64,000 bases of DNA, taken from assembly GCA_023525975.1 (NCBI GenBank), contig CM042042.1, positions 44,837,880 to 44,901,879 of the forward strand, given 5' to 3'. The notes beneath the pieces were generated by a model. It did no database searches. It saw only the letters and a list, made by a program, of their open reading frames with translations, and had not been told where the DNA came from. Positions 32,561 to 45,700 of this stretch are shown in pieces. Position 1 is the first letter of the stretch. Each line of letters opens with the position of its first letter. The DNA comes from Smallanthus sonchifolius (taxonomy: Eukaryota > Streptophyta > Magnoliopsida > Asterales > Asteraceae). Position numbers and translations under genes: made by a program.

Positions 32561-32827
32561 CTAACTGATCAGGAGCATTTTTCTCAATTTCTTGGCTTCA
32601 CATACACTTGTTTCGAGTTGAAGGGCTAATTGATGGTTCTGATTTTCAAGCTCGTTCCTCGCCCTCAACAAACCGGGGATAATGACCTTTGATCTTTGGC
32701 AAAGCTCCGTATCACACCAACCGATAAAACCACATGTGCCTGGACACCCATAAAACCTTCTATCTGGATTCTTCGATGTCCACGATGTTCTTATGATAGC
32801 TTTTTTTCCACATTTGCAGTAAACCAT
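32561..32827 (-). CDS. GRF-type zinc-finger protein in the MULE
   Basis: Intact 88-residue frame with its start codon 47 bp inside the right TIR. The N-terminal half is a GRF zinc finger: C4-x-C6-G, then SWTSKNPDRRFYGCP (C28), C32 and GFIGW, the Cys and Gly-Arg-Phe-type pattern of zf-GRF domains. The C-terminal half (~45-88) is Leu/Glu/Lys-rich and probably a short coiled coil (RARNELENQNHQLALQLE). zf-GRF domains bind single-stranded nucleic acid in enzymes such as APE2 and topoisomerase III-alpha; short GRF proteins of this form are abundant in plant genomes. It occupies the place of mudrB in MuDR. Function in the element is inferred, not known. It could also be a captured host fragment. Confidence 0.8.
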   Translation of the reverse strand: MVYCKCGKKAIIRTSWTSKNPDRRFYGCPGTCGFIGWCDTELCQRSKVIIPGLLRARNELENQNHQLALQLETSVCEAKKLRKMLLIS

Positions 32828-32873
32828 CGTATGATGAGAGAGAAAAAGATGAAACTAGAACTTAAACCCTAAA

Positions 32874-33122
32874 ATACGAAGAAGGAAGAAGCATCGATCT
32901 TATATTGCACCTGGGGAGAGACAAAGGGACGAAATGACTATTTTACCCATCATGTGAGGGGCACATGATGGGATTTAACGGAGAAAATGGATGGTGGTTA
33001 GTGTAAAGGACATATAGTGTATAAAAATATGTAAATAAAGGACCTGTGGTGTACTTATTGAAGTCAAAGGACACAGAGTGTAATTTAGAGTATAAATAAA
33101 GGACAATTTGTGTAATTTACTC
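32874..33122 (-). repeat. Right TIR of the MULE
   Basis: Inverted copy of 29391-29636 with few differences. Likely holds the promoter of the GRF gene. Confidence 0.9.
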
Positions 33123-33328
33123 AAAACTTTATAACGCTTTTTGATTTTTTTTTATAAAATAAGTCGATTGTGGATTTGATGTGACTATATTTAGCCTTTT
33201 TTTTAATTAAGTGTTTTTAATCATTAAAGTAGCAAAACAAATTGCACAAAATACAAAAAAATAATAATAATAATTTGGTTCTACTTGTAAAATTCAAATG
33301 AAGCCATATTTAATCGCGGGGTTACGGG

Positions 33329-33706
33329 TAGAGGTGTATAAACCGGATTTTTTTCGGATCCGGACCAGATCCTTCAACGTTGGTCAACGACCGGATACGA
33401 GGGAACCAGTTCCGGATCGGATCAGGTTTTGAGAGTGGAGAGGTGAAACCTATTTGGAACCGGATCTGACTAAATATCCGATTTTATCTGGTTTTATCCG
33501 ATTTTTTCCAGATTTTTTTGTGTCCAATTTTGTCCAGTTCCATTTTGTCCGATTTTTATCCGGTCCGGATAAAACCTTGGAACCGGTTCTAGATCCGGCG
33601 GATCCTAAAAAATCTGGTCCGGTTCTTTTTTATCCGGTTAGGGTCGGATCCGGTTTTGGATTATCTTTCGGATCGGATCCGGATCGGGTTTGTTTGTGCA
33701 CCTCTA
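33329..33706. mobile_element. hAT-type MITE, 378 bp
   Basis: tagaggtgtataaaccgga at the left and, reversed, tagaggtgcacaaacaaacc at the right. Perfect 8-bp duplication gttacggg at 33321-33328 and 33707-33714. The interior is rich in ggatccgg and ccggttc motifs. Confidence 0.9.
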
Positions 33707-36127
33707 GTTACGGGCGTCTTCCCTTTTCTTTTCCTTGTTGAAGCTGTCTAGGGAATTTCTTCTATTTTTCACCTTCTGTCCTTCACAAAGACTGTCTGGT
33801 CTTCAATATGGCTCATAGATACTCTCCATGAACACACGTTGGAGGTGAACTAGCTATCATAAACTAGGGGGAGATGACTGGATGATTGTTTGTTTGTCTT
33901 TCTTCTAGAAGCTAGCATATAAAGACAAAATTTAAAGAAGGGTCGGTATATATAGACACAAGAGGTCATATGATCCTTATTATATGACGAAAATGTTCTT
34001 ACGAGTCATATGATATGACAAAATGTTCATACGACTTGTATGACATGATGAAAATGTTCATATGCCCCATATAAAGTTTTTATATGATTCATATGAGGTG
34101 GTGTTCGTCAAGTCATATATATCCAACCCGTGTTTTACATTACTATATATTTTATATTTTTTCTTTATAATTCTTAAAACTTTATTACTAACTATTTAAT
34201 ATTTTTTATTCTAACCCGTATTTTACACATGTTTCTAACTTAAAAATTGCTACGTGTATGACAAAAAGAAGTAAAAGCTACATATACTATGGAATAGTTT
34301 GAAAAAATAAAAATAAAAACAATTAATACAATAAATAAGAATAAAAAAGTAGTATTATTTACTTAAAAGAATTGGTTGATAGCTCTAAATAATTGAGGGT
34401 AGCCGACAAGAGGAGAGAAGAGTATGAACAGATGAATGGTCACAAATGCAGGGACCCTCAAAATGGACCGGCTTACCAAAGTCATCAATTACACCAAGCA
34501 AGTGTCCATGTATAATAAATAATCTTTTGTGGCTAGATATTTTGAAGGGCTTTTGGAACATGATTGGAGGTTAAAGAAAGAAGCAAGATACCTAACAACC
34601 CCTCACGTGCCCAACATGTGAAGACGGGGGATCGGAGAGCAGATATGCCGAGATTGAGGCAGCGAGTGAGGAGTTTTTTGGCCAGTTCTTGACGTTCGGC
34701 TAGGAGGCAAGGGTCAACTCCGACACCGTCGTGCACCGCTATAGGTCACCCAACCATTTAGCGACTGTGATGATGAAGGTAGCCAAACGGTAGTATTTAT
34801 AGGTTGTTTACCTTTCTCATTTTATAAAATTTCAGTCGTAACAGCAAATTTGGATTTTATATAAACATTAAATTTTAAAAGTTGTATTGTGGATTTTATA
34901 TAAACATTAAATTCGAGTCGTAACAGCAAATTTGGATTTTATATAAATATTAAATTTTATACAAGTGCTTCGATTTTAAAGCCACAATACAACTGTAATT
35001 TTATATTAATTTAATGGTAGCTCAAATCAGTTATACATTAATATTTAAAACACTTTTCCTTATTGATTTGACTTTTTTTTGTGAGAAGACGTGTCAGATT
35101 GCTAATGGTATATATAAACAGTAACGATTATATAATATAAAAATGTATAACTAGAAAATAAATTATTATATATTAAAAAATATAAATGAATTCTACATAT
35201 TTTGACCAAACAAATTACAAACTAAACCTTGGGTTTATTTTTTCATTTTGTAACTATTGAAATGGATCAATCAATGCTTGACACGTAGGCTCATCAAGTA
35301 AAATATAACAATTACGTCTCCCAACACCTCTCTTTTTTTGAACGACGTGGGCTCAACTGGCACGTCCCATCAGGGGAGGCTCGTACATCAGTCTACCCAA
35401 ACAACCTCTAAGAAATTCGAAATCTGCAGAGAGTGTTCCTAGTTTTTATGAAGTGTACTTTAGAAGATTTAAACACATGACCTTCACAGGGGATAAACCT
35501 TTTAAGAAAACCATGCTAAACACCAAGACAGAACCTTGATAGCAGCCTAACACCTCTCCTTAGATGAAAATGTGACATGTGTTCCCAATTGGGCACAATT
35601 GAGCTAGCACCATCTACCCTCACTTAATTACGCCGACCCACTCATTCCTCCAATTATGACGCAAGAGCATAGCTTTTTTTAGTTCTAACTTTTACCTTTT
35701 CCATTAATTTTTTTTTGTTAAGTTCAAGTTTCTTATATGCAACTTTTTTTGACAGTTTAATTTAAAATTCAAGTTTTGCATGAAACAATTTTTTTTTTGA
35801 AATGTTTAATTTAAAAATCAAGTTTTTATGAAACTAATTTTTTTTATAAAAAAAGTTTAATTTAAAATCCAACTTTTTAAATTCTAACCTCTTATTAAAT
35901 TTCTTAAAAAATTGAGATTTGCAATAGAAAATAGAGAAAAAGGATATAAAGGTAAACCAATTTCATTCGTTTATTTCAATCACTAGTTATGTTACATATA
36001 AAAAGTATTACACAAGCAAAAAAAAATGTTTAAATAATAAACTAGCCAGCATTGAGCTTTAGAAAATAGCAATTAAAACGAGACGAACTTTAGCCAAGTA
36101 AGGCCCGGCTCATTTACACCAGTGCAT

Positions 36128-36198
36128 TTGACTTTGTTGTCAACGGTTGTATGACTTTGTTGTCAACGGCTGTATGACTTTGTTGTCAACGGCTGTAA
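36128..36198. repeat. Three tandem copies of a 23-bp unit
   Basis: Unit tgactttgttgtcaacgg + c/t-tgta, three times with one substitution. Confidence 0.9.
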
Positions 36199-36214
36199 AG
36201 TCTAAGCAGTTAAT

Positions 36215-36540
36215 GCCGAAAAAAATCGATTATCGGTCAAGTACCGATATTTGAGATATCGGTGGGATATCGGTAGCTATTATATCATGCATAAACTTAT
36301 ATACACACACATATATAATATTAACAATCAAATCAAAAGTCAAAACTAAAAAGTGTCCGTATTTTATATTAGAAACATGATCTAGCAGGTGTGCAAAGTG
36401 CGAACGTGGGTTTGTTAGGGAGTTATTATGGAATCAAAATCTCGGCGATATCTCGGTAAATATCACCGATAATATCGGGACCGATATTTTGGCATAGGAC
36501 CGATAACCGATATATCACCGATATATCGGTGATATCGACT
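36215..36540. mobile_element. Possible MITE built of cgatatcgg motifs
   Basis: Both sides are dense in self-complementary accgatatcggt motifs: left gattatcggtcaagtaccga; right gataaccgatatatcaccga. They can pair. The borders gcagtt..gactgc look like ends, but no target duplication was found. It ends ~200 bp downstream of the CURT1-like stop codon. Confidence 0.5.
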
Positions 36541-36739
36541 GCATAGTGTAAGGTTGAAACTATTTTGCATTTCAGTCGCAGCAACTAAAAGATTTGGACT
36601 ACATCTGTAACTTGAGCCTCATCAGAAAAGACAAACTCAAAATTGGTTTTTATTCACATATAAGCATACTACTAAAACCCAAAGCTATTAAAATGCAATC
36701 TAGACTGATATAAAAGGATAATTTCAGTGACCTCAAATA

Positions 36740-39700
36740 TCAATTCTTTGATCCCAGGACTTGTTGCTTAATCTCTTCTATCTTCGATGCCAATTCATCT
36801 CTGTTACTCTGCAAAATGTACCACAAATCCAGCTTCTAAATAAAATAATTTGAGAAAATCACAAAAGTTGGCGTTTTCTTAGGTGTTTTATACGCAATGT
36901 TAGAAAAAAAAAATCAAAAATCGCCCCTTTATCGTGTATATACTTTTGCTTGTGTGTGACACTTAACGCTCATTAACGTATATGTATGCATGGTATACGC
37001 TACCCATATAATGTATATGTAAATGCATGTTATACACTACAATTTACGCGGACGATTGTATCAGAGAAGTAGCAGAAGACAACAAAGACTGATGGCAGAG
37101 TTTCCAAAGAATCAGGTCATGACTGTAACTGTGAGGGAGAACACTTCGTTATCGCTGTAGTGTCCTGTTTTGATTCCCACAAACTATACGATTTGGGATG
37201 TCAAATCAAGGTAATTTGCAACGTTCACGGTGTCTGGGAAGCAATTGAACCAAATGTTAATGTCGACCTGAAGAAGAACAGCATAGCTGCCGCTTAACTG
37301 TACCAGGTGATACCCAAAGAACTCGTTCTTCAAGTAGCACAGTTCAATCAAGCAAAGGAGATTTGGGATGCTTAAAAGGCTCGTTACATGGTTGTTGAAA
37401 GAGTGCAACAGGCTCGTCTAGGATCCTTGCAGACTGAATTCAAGGCTTTGAAGATGAAAGATGGAGAAAAATTGAAGAATTTACAGGACGCCTGAGTGCG
37501 GTTGTTTCAAAAGTCAACAGCCTAGGGGCTATGTTCGATGACAGAAAACTAGTGAGGAAATTTCTTGGCTCTGTTCCTTGTCGTTTTTTTACCAATAGTT
37601 GCTTCCATTGAACAATTTGCAGATCTGGATTACATGTTTCAAGATGCCATTGGCAGATTAAGGGCATTTGTAGAATGGATCCAAGAGTGACCAAGCAAAG
37701 GTACCAAAAGGGAAGTGGTCAAGGCCATGGCATAAACGGAAGTGATAGCAAGGGCCGGGGTCGCTCAAACGGTCGTGGAAGAGGTGAGAACAGGGTCAAG
37801 GTTCAACACAACAACAAAAACGGGTAAAGATCTTTTACAACTAAAGTGTTACGGATGTGATGCACTCGGACACTTCTCTGTTGAATATCCGAATAGACGA
37901 AAAGAAGACACAGCAAATCTAATTCAAAAGCAGGAGGATGGACCCGCCCCTGTTGATGATTGTTCATGTTGAGAACCAGAAGGAAGTAGTCTTTCTTAAT
38001 GAAGACTGAAGAGAAAGTGATACCCCAGCCTTCATAATCAAACCGTTAGGAGGGCTAGGGTCGGCCCCTCTTTTTAGCCTCCACATACACGCAGTGTTGT
38101 AAAAATCGCGCCTAGGCGCCGATTAGTCGCTAGGCGGCTCGTTAACGACTAATTTTGGCCTAGTCGGTCCAAAAGTCGCTAGGCGGTCCAAATCGCGCCT
38201 AGGCGGGCCTAGGCGGCCAGATTCCCGCGAACATTCCGGCGAACACCTGAAATTTCCGGCCATATTTCGGCGAAAACCTGAAATTTCCGGCGAAAACCTT
38301 TGGTGTGGTATAAAAATGAACATTTTTATAAAAATTACATATAAAAATGTGTGTATATATATAAAAAAACAGAAAATTACATATAAAAATTCCAATCCGA
38401 TTAATCCCGCCTAAGCCTAGGCCCTACCTCACCGCCCGACTAGCACCTAGCGATTTTTACAACCATGCATACACGGCAGTAATAATGGACCAGATGAACC
38501 CAGCAGCCTAGATATGAGTGAGAACAAAAGCCCCAAAAAAGTTGTTACTGGTTAAGGGCCAATTTTGTCACGTTTACCTACAGACATCGACGGCCCATCA
38601 GACCCTTCTATGGCAGACCAGGAATCCTTATGCAAATATGAGGAATAAATCCGCTAAATGAAGTATATAACAATGCCTCCTTTGAGACACAAACTACTAT
38701 GATCTCATCATCATGAAAGAAGAGCCAAATAATTATACTGAGGCAGCAAAAAATGATAAATAGGACGCTATGCAGCAGGAAATAAACTCCATTGAAAAAA
38801 AAACCTGGAAATTCGGAGTTACCACCAGGCCTTTGAGGTCTTAGGGCTAATATGGGTCTTTAATATTAAAAAGAATGCAAACGAAGTTGCGGCCAAACAC
38901 AAGGCTCGTCTTGTAGCCAAATGGTATGTGCAAAAGTTTGTTATCGACTTTCAAGAGGTTTTTGCTCTGGTAGCAAGAAAGGAAACTGGGAGATTACTTT
39001 TGGCCTTAGCAGCTCATTATGGTTGGGAAGTTCATCACTTAGATGTCTGCTTTCCTCCATAGAGACTTGAAGGAGGAGGTATATGTATCTCAACCAGAAG
39101 GATTTGTGAAGAAAGGGAAGGAGCAGCAAGTCTACAGATTGACCAAAGCATTGTACGGCTTGACAGCACCTTAAATGCACGGCTTGACAGCACCTTAAAA
39201 CAGCTCGGTTCACAAGGTGTAAACACGAACATGCGGTTTAGAGAAAAGAATTTTTAAGGGGTGTATGTCGATGATCTGATTGTAGCCGGAGGGGATAAAA
39301 ATAACATAGCATCAAAAAACAAATGAAAGCTCATTTTGAAATGAGTGACCTTGGGCTCTTGCAATATCAACATGGCATTAAGATGAACCCAGGTAACTAA
39401 AGAATTGCAATAAGTCAGACGGGATATGCAGCCAAAATTCTAACACAAGCCGATCTAATGGAGTGTAACGCGACCAATATTCCTATGGAACCGGGTTTAA
39501 AATTGTCAAAGGAAAATGAAGGGAAAGAAGTCGACACAACAGAGTACAAAAAGTTGATTGGAAGGCCTGTGTTATCTCACACACTCGTGACCTGATCCGA
39601 GTTTTCAGTTCAAAGTTGTCAATAGCGGCTATAGCGCGCTACGTAGCGAAAACCCGCTATTTGGTGTATAGCGACTTAATGGCGTCTTTTTTGTTTTTTT

Positions 39701-42700
39701 ATTTATTTAACTTCTTACAAATAGTGCGCTAGGATTTTTATTTCAAGGGAAGGGACGACCAACGTCTTCAATCTCTGGTTCGTTCTTCTCCAATCTCCAC
39801 CAATCTCTAGTTCGTTCATCTCCGATTTCCACCAATCTCGATTTAGACGAAGATGATGGAGATGAACTAGGGCTTAATCGTAGTGAAGCTTAATCAAAGG
39901 GAAAAGAGGCCCGTTTCATGAGCCCGTTCAACATCAGATGCTTTTAATAAAAAACCAAAAAGACACGTTACATTCAGCATTCAAGCCGCATATCGGGGAA
40001 GAAAGGGGGAAACTTAGTTGGAAGTAAAGAACACAACAAAGTCCAAAAGAAGCTAAGACTTGATGCGGTACAAACGTTTGCCCGTTAGATGTATGATGTG
40101 GGTCTTCCTTTCAATGCGGTGACTTACGATAGTTTGGGGCCCGCGGTTGAAGCGATTGGCTGATACGGTTGCGGTACGAAACCCCCTAGCTATCATGAGG
40201 TATGTGTTCCGATGTTGAAGCTAGAGGTAGAGATGGAACATACCAAACAAACTTTGCAAGATAATGAGGTTTAGAAGCCAACCTATGGGTTTTTTTTTAT
40301 GGTTGATGGATGGAGGGATCGGAAAGGAAGGGCGTTAAATCAACTTCCCAGTAAACACTCCTCGAGGAAGTATGTTCATTGAGTCGGTCGACGCCTCTAG
40401 CTATTCTCACACTGGTGAGAACATGTTCAAATTGTTTGACCGATTCATAAGAAGGTTGGGCTGGAACATACCATTCAAATTGTGACGGTTAACGCAAGTA
40501 ATAATTTTAGCCCCGTTAAGTTTATAACAAACTACTGATTTATTATTTTAAGATTTCTAAATCCCCTACCACTTATTTTCCACTAATAGACAAAGTTGTG
40601 AAAGAAAATTATCCACGCATACATTGGACTCCTTGCGTGGCCCATTGCATTAACTTGATGTTTGAAGACATCTTTAAATTGTCCCATTTAAAAAGAACTC
40701 TTGAAAAGGCAATTGCGGTGAACACATACATTACAACCGTACATTGCTACTAAACATGATAGAGAGTTCACCTGGAAAAAAGACATGGTTACGCCCGTGA
40801 AGACCCGATTTTCCACCCCTTTCAGCACCCTCAATTGTTCACAAGCAAATAAGAGCTTAAGAAAAATGTTTACTTTCGAAAAGTGGACCAAAAGCAAGTT
40901 CTCAAGAGGTAGGCAAACAACCAATACTATATTATTGCCTAGCTTTTGGAACAATGTAAATATTGCTGTGAAAGTTGGTTGTCCGTTGTTAGGAGTGCTT
41001 CGTTTAGTTTATGGAAAGAGAAGATCTCCTATGGGTTATAATTATGAGGCCATGGATAGGGCAAATGAGATGATTGTTGCCGCTTCAAGAACAAAAAAGA
41101 AAAGTATCTAGACATTTTCAAAATAAATGATAAAAGGTGGGATTGTCAGTTACATCAACCTTTACATGCAGCGGGATATTACTTGAATCCGAGCTTGTAC
41201 TACAACGATCCAAAAGTGGAGGATGATGATGAGGTTGTAAGTAGGTTAATGTCATGCATTAGTAAGTTGGCACTGACCGAAGAAGAGCAGGTGAAGATTC
41301 ACTCTGAGCTCTCGTTATATCAATGTGCTGAAGGGATTTTTGGAAATCCAATGGCAAAGAAAATGAGAGCAACACTTGCGCCGGGTATACTTTTTATATA
41401 TATTTTAAATATAATGTTTAAGAAAGTTTAAATTACTTTTACTTACTTTTTGTTTATTTTGTTAAACTTTCTTAAACATTATATTTAAAATATTGATCCA
41501 ATGTTAAAATGGCGATGTGGTGGATGCAATACGGAGCATCAGCACCAACACTAAAAAAACTTGCGATCAAGGTGCTTAGTTTAACATGTAGCTCGTCGGG
41601 GTAGGAACGCAATTTGAGAGTATCTGAACATGTAAGAAACTCTTCAGTCTTTTTTTAATATTTAATACAAATAATAGTTATTAACTTATTATATTTCATT
41701 TATGTAGCTTCATTCCAAAAAAAAAGAAATCGACTCGATCAACAAAAGCTTAATGATCTTGTGTACATCAAGTAAAATCGGGCTCTAAGAAGAAGGTACG
41801 ATATGCGTGATATGATTGACCCGATTATCTTAGATGATGGAAATGTACACGATCCGAAGGAGTAGTTGATAAGAGCCTTAGAGGAGGATGAAGAAAATGC
41901 CTCGGTGTTCGAGGTTGAAGATTTGACATATGGTTATGTTGTGGTGATTACCGGGGCGGGTGAGGCGCCTTATTCGACAAGAGCAAGTGGTAGTAAAAGG
42001 AGTGCCAAGTCCAAGACCTCCACATCGAGCTCAAGGCTTAGAGAAACAGGTTTCGTAGATGAACCTGATTATGATTTTGATGTGGATGCCGAGGAAAATG
42101 ATGTTGCGGCTTATGAAGATTTTGTGCCGACATTGTTAGGTGTGGAGTCTCATTTAGAGGCGGTCGGCCCTAATTAGGGTTAGCCGGCCCTAATGGGCCT
42201 ATCTCTACGGTTTGGGCCTAACTTGGAGAACAAGTTAACAACCGTAGTTTTAATCTATAAATACCCTATGTTGTAATTGTAGTCTGTGCACCTTTGAGTT
42301 TAATGAAATAACCTAGTTGCAGCCCGTGGACGTAGGTACCCCACCGGGGCCGAACCACTTAAATTTATTGTGTCGTTTATTTTTCTATACCGTGTGATTA
42401 TAGTTTGTGCATGTGTATGTTGATTCCGCTGCGCCACGTTGTTCCTAACAAGTGGTATCAGAGCTTTGGCTCGTTGTTACACATGTATTGCACGGAAGAA
42501 CGATTCGCAAAGGAAAACCCTAACTACTACAGTACCGCCGCCGCTACAGTACCGCCGCCGTGAACATTGTTTCCGGCATGAACAGTGTTTTCCGGTCAGG
42601 CGTGAACAGTGTTTCCAGTCAGGCGTGAACAGTACCGGTATAATTTTTTTTTCCTGCTGCTGTTCAAGGGCTGATTCGCAGCATAGTTTCTTGTTTTTTG

Positions 42701-45700
42701 GGCCGCCGGAATTAGGGTTTTTTCAAACCCTAGGTTGCGCAAAAGGGGAAAGAAAACAGGGCTGTTCGGGACTGATTTGGAGTGATTTTGCAATTAGAGT
42801 TTCTGTTGTGGATCTCTTGGAGTTGCTGGTTTCACTTTGGTTTGCATGTGAAGCGTCGGGTCGGGTGTTTCGGGTTAACAGTTTGATTGTTTCAGGTACC
42901 GGATCGTGAAGTTTATCAAGGAAGCTAAAAAGGCAGTGAGTGAGGCAAAGAATTTTGCCTATGAAACGATGTATAGAAAACTAGACACCAAGGAAGGGGA
43001 GCATCATATGTTTAAGATTGCCAAAAATAGGGAGCGTAGGAGACAAGATCTTGGGGTCGTGAAGTTTATCAAGGAAGATGATGGAAGAGTTTTGGTAAAG
43101 GGACGAGACATCAAGCTGAGATGGCAAAACTATTTCTACACCCTTTTCAACAGTTGTAGACCAAGTCTAGCCATAACGGAGAATCCCACTACTCAATCCA
43201 GTCAACGAAATAATTGTTATTGTCGAAATATCACACAGGAAGAAGTGAGAAGTGCTCTTAAGAAGATGGGAAGAGCTAAGGCAGTCGGTCCAGACAACAT
43301 ACCCATTGAAGCGTGGAAGTGTATGGGAGAGGAAGGCGTTCAGTGGTTGACAAGACTGTTCAACAATATCTTCAAAACCGGGAAGATGCCAGATCAGTGG
43401 AGGCGTAGTGTCTTAGTACCCCTATATAAAAACAAAGGAGATGCTCAATGTTGTGCTAACTACAGGGGGATTAAGCTCCTATGTCATACAATGAAATTAT
43501 GGGAAAGAGTTATAGATACAAGGATTAGACGACAAACCTTGGTTACAGCAAACCAATTTGGGTTCATGCCAGGCCGGTCCACTACGGAGGCGATACACAT
43601 TTTAAGAAGATTAATGGAAAAGTACAGAGAGAAGAAACATGATTTACATATGGTGTTCATCGATCTTGAAAAGGCGTACGATAGTGTGCCTAGAAGATTG
43701 ATCTGGGAAAGTCTGGAGGGAAGAGATATCCCTAGTAAATATATTGAAGCAATTAGGGATATGTATCATGAGGCTAAGACATACGTCCGAGCACCCGTGG
43801 GGGATACATACTTTTTTCCGGTGGAAGTGGGAGTTCACCAGGGGTCGGCACTAAGCCCCTTTCTCTTTGCAGTAGTTTTGGATGAGTTGTCAAAGTAGAT
43901 TCAAGATGCAATTCCATGGTGCATGCTTTTTGCTGATGATATCGTGTTGATTGCAGAAAGTAAAGAGACATTGAACAACAGACTAGAGGAATGGAGAACA
44001 GTCTTAGAGCACAAAGGTTTGAAGATAAGCCGATCTAAAACCGAGTACCTTCACTGCAACTTTAGTGGTGCAAACGTCGACGAGGAGACCCAGATTTCTA
44101 TTGAAGGTGGGGTTGTCCCTAAGACACTGAAGTTCAAGTATCTAGGATCTGTCATCCAGAGTAACGGGGACATCGACAATGATGTAGTCCATCGGGTGCA
44201 GGCTGGTTGGTGTAAATGGAGAGCGACCTCAGGTGTTTTGTGCGACAAGAGGTTCCCAATAGGGTTAAAGGGTAAATTTTATAGGGTAGCAGTTCGCCCA
44301 GCGATGCTATATGGAACCGAGTGTTGGGCCATCAAGAAGACACAAGCTCGAAAAATGGATGTAGCTGAGATGAGGATGTTGAGGTGGATGTGTGGACACA
44401 CAAGAAAGGACCGAATAAGAAATGAAGTTGTTCGGAAGAGATTGGGAGTCACATGTATCTTAGATAAGATAAGAGAAGGAAGATTGAGATGGTTTGGACA
44501 TGTCAAGAGGAGACAGAGCACATATCCAGTGAGAACGGTGGAAACTCTCGTTGTAGAGGGGAAAAGGAGCAGGGGGAGACCGAAATTAACGTGGGATGAG
44601 AGGATTAGGCTTGATTTGCTAGATTTACACCTCTCAGAGGACATGATCAATGATAGGATTTCATGGAGACGTCGTATTAGGGTTTTAGGATGAGTGACCC
44701 GTTGTGTGAGAGAGTAGAGTTGTTTAGCAAAGATTTTGCGTATGTCTTGTTTCTTGTAGGTGTGTTGTGTTTCTTGTGACTAATATACTCTAGTCATACA
44801 CTGCTAATTGTTAGATTACTGTTAGATTTATTTTACTTTATTACTCATTAATTTTATTTATATTTTTATCTTTTTCTTTCCCATGGAGTCGGGGGTCTAA
44901 ACGGGAGCAGCCTCTCTATCCCTTGGGACAGGGGTAAGGTTTGCCCTCATCACACCCTCCCCAGACCCTACTAATAGCGTTAGCTATGTGTGGGATTATA
45001 CTGGGTACGTTTGGTTTGGTTTGGTTTGGTTTGGTTTGGTTTGTTTCAGGTACCGGGTTGAAACTCTTGAAATGGCCGATTAGGGTTTGGTTATAAAACT
45101 CTTGGATTCGTCAGGCAAAGGTTAGAGTTTTTTTTTAAATTCGGTTTTTTGATTGTTTATTATCAACCATAAATTGGGGAACCGGGTTATGTGAAATTCA
45201 GTATCGGGTTAGATTTGTCTGCGAGGTTTATTGCAGGGGCAAATCGGTCACTGATAGTGTTCGGTAGAACAACCGTCAAGTTCAGGCCCGTGCAATTGTT
45301 GTGTCTGTTCACTGTTTCTAATTTGTTCTTTTTGTTATGTTATAACTGAAGACGGGATGGTCATGATTAGAATGTTCATCGATTATGTATTTTGGTTGAT
45401 GGGTTTGTCAAAATGGAACTTGAATGGGGTACTGGTGTTGGATAAACCTGGAGAAAATGGAACCAGCGGGTGTGCTGGTGACGACATAAGTGAAAAAAAG
45501 GGAAGTCAGGTGATATTACTCGGTTGAAAGATTTTTTTGGTTAGGGTTACACTGATCGGGTGTACGATCACGGAATCCTTGGTACCGTTTGCTTTCATGA
45601 AAGCTCTGCTGCTGTTATAACCGTTTGCCGGTTAGCTGGTCTAGAACTGTGAAGTTGTTTCTTGTTCGGTGGGGATCTGTGGTACGACATTTGGCATGGG

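Larger units (their letters stand above)
29391..33122 (+). mobile_element. MuDR-like MULE with two convergent genes
   Basis: Terminal inverted repeats of ~246 bp (29391-29636) and ~249 bp (32874-33122) are highly similar, both starting gagtaaattacacaaattgt. A perfect 9-bp target duplication aaaacttta lies at 29382-29390 and 33123-33131. Inside are a plus-strand MUDRA-type gene (29709-32031, catalytic core deleted) and a minus-strand GRF zinc-finger gene (32561-32827). Each begins just inside a TIR, as mudrA and mudrB do in maize MuDR. The similar TIRs and perfect duplication suggest a fairly recent insertion. Confidence 0.92.
33715..36739. other. Intergenic / 3' flank of the CURT1-like gene
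   Basis: No supported gene. Observed: a diverged repeat of tcatatgatatgacaaaatg-like units (33990-34080); a duplicated ~40-bp unit gtcgtaacagcaaatttgga at ~34834 and ~34918; a GC-richer block (34590-34760) with an unrecognised minus-strand frame; a three-copy 23-bp repeat (36128-36198); and a cgatatcgg-rich foldback region (36215-36540). Confidence 0.5.

Noticed and set aside
34533..34736. 67-residue minus-strand frame in a GC-richer block
   Set aside because: No recognisable motif; could be a decayed gene piece but unsupported.
42439..42909. 156-residue frame as a gene before the LINE
   Set aside because: It spans the LTR end, PBS and untranslated interior of the LARD-like element; no domain.
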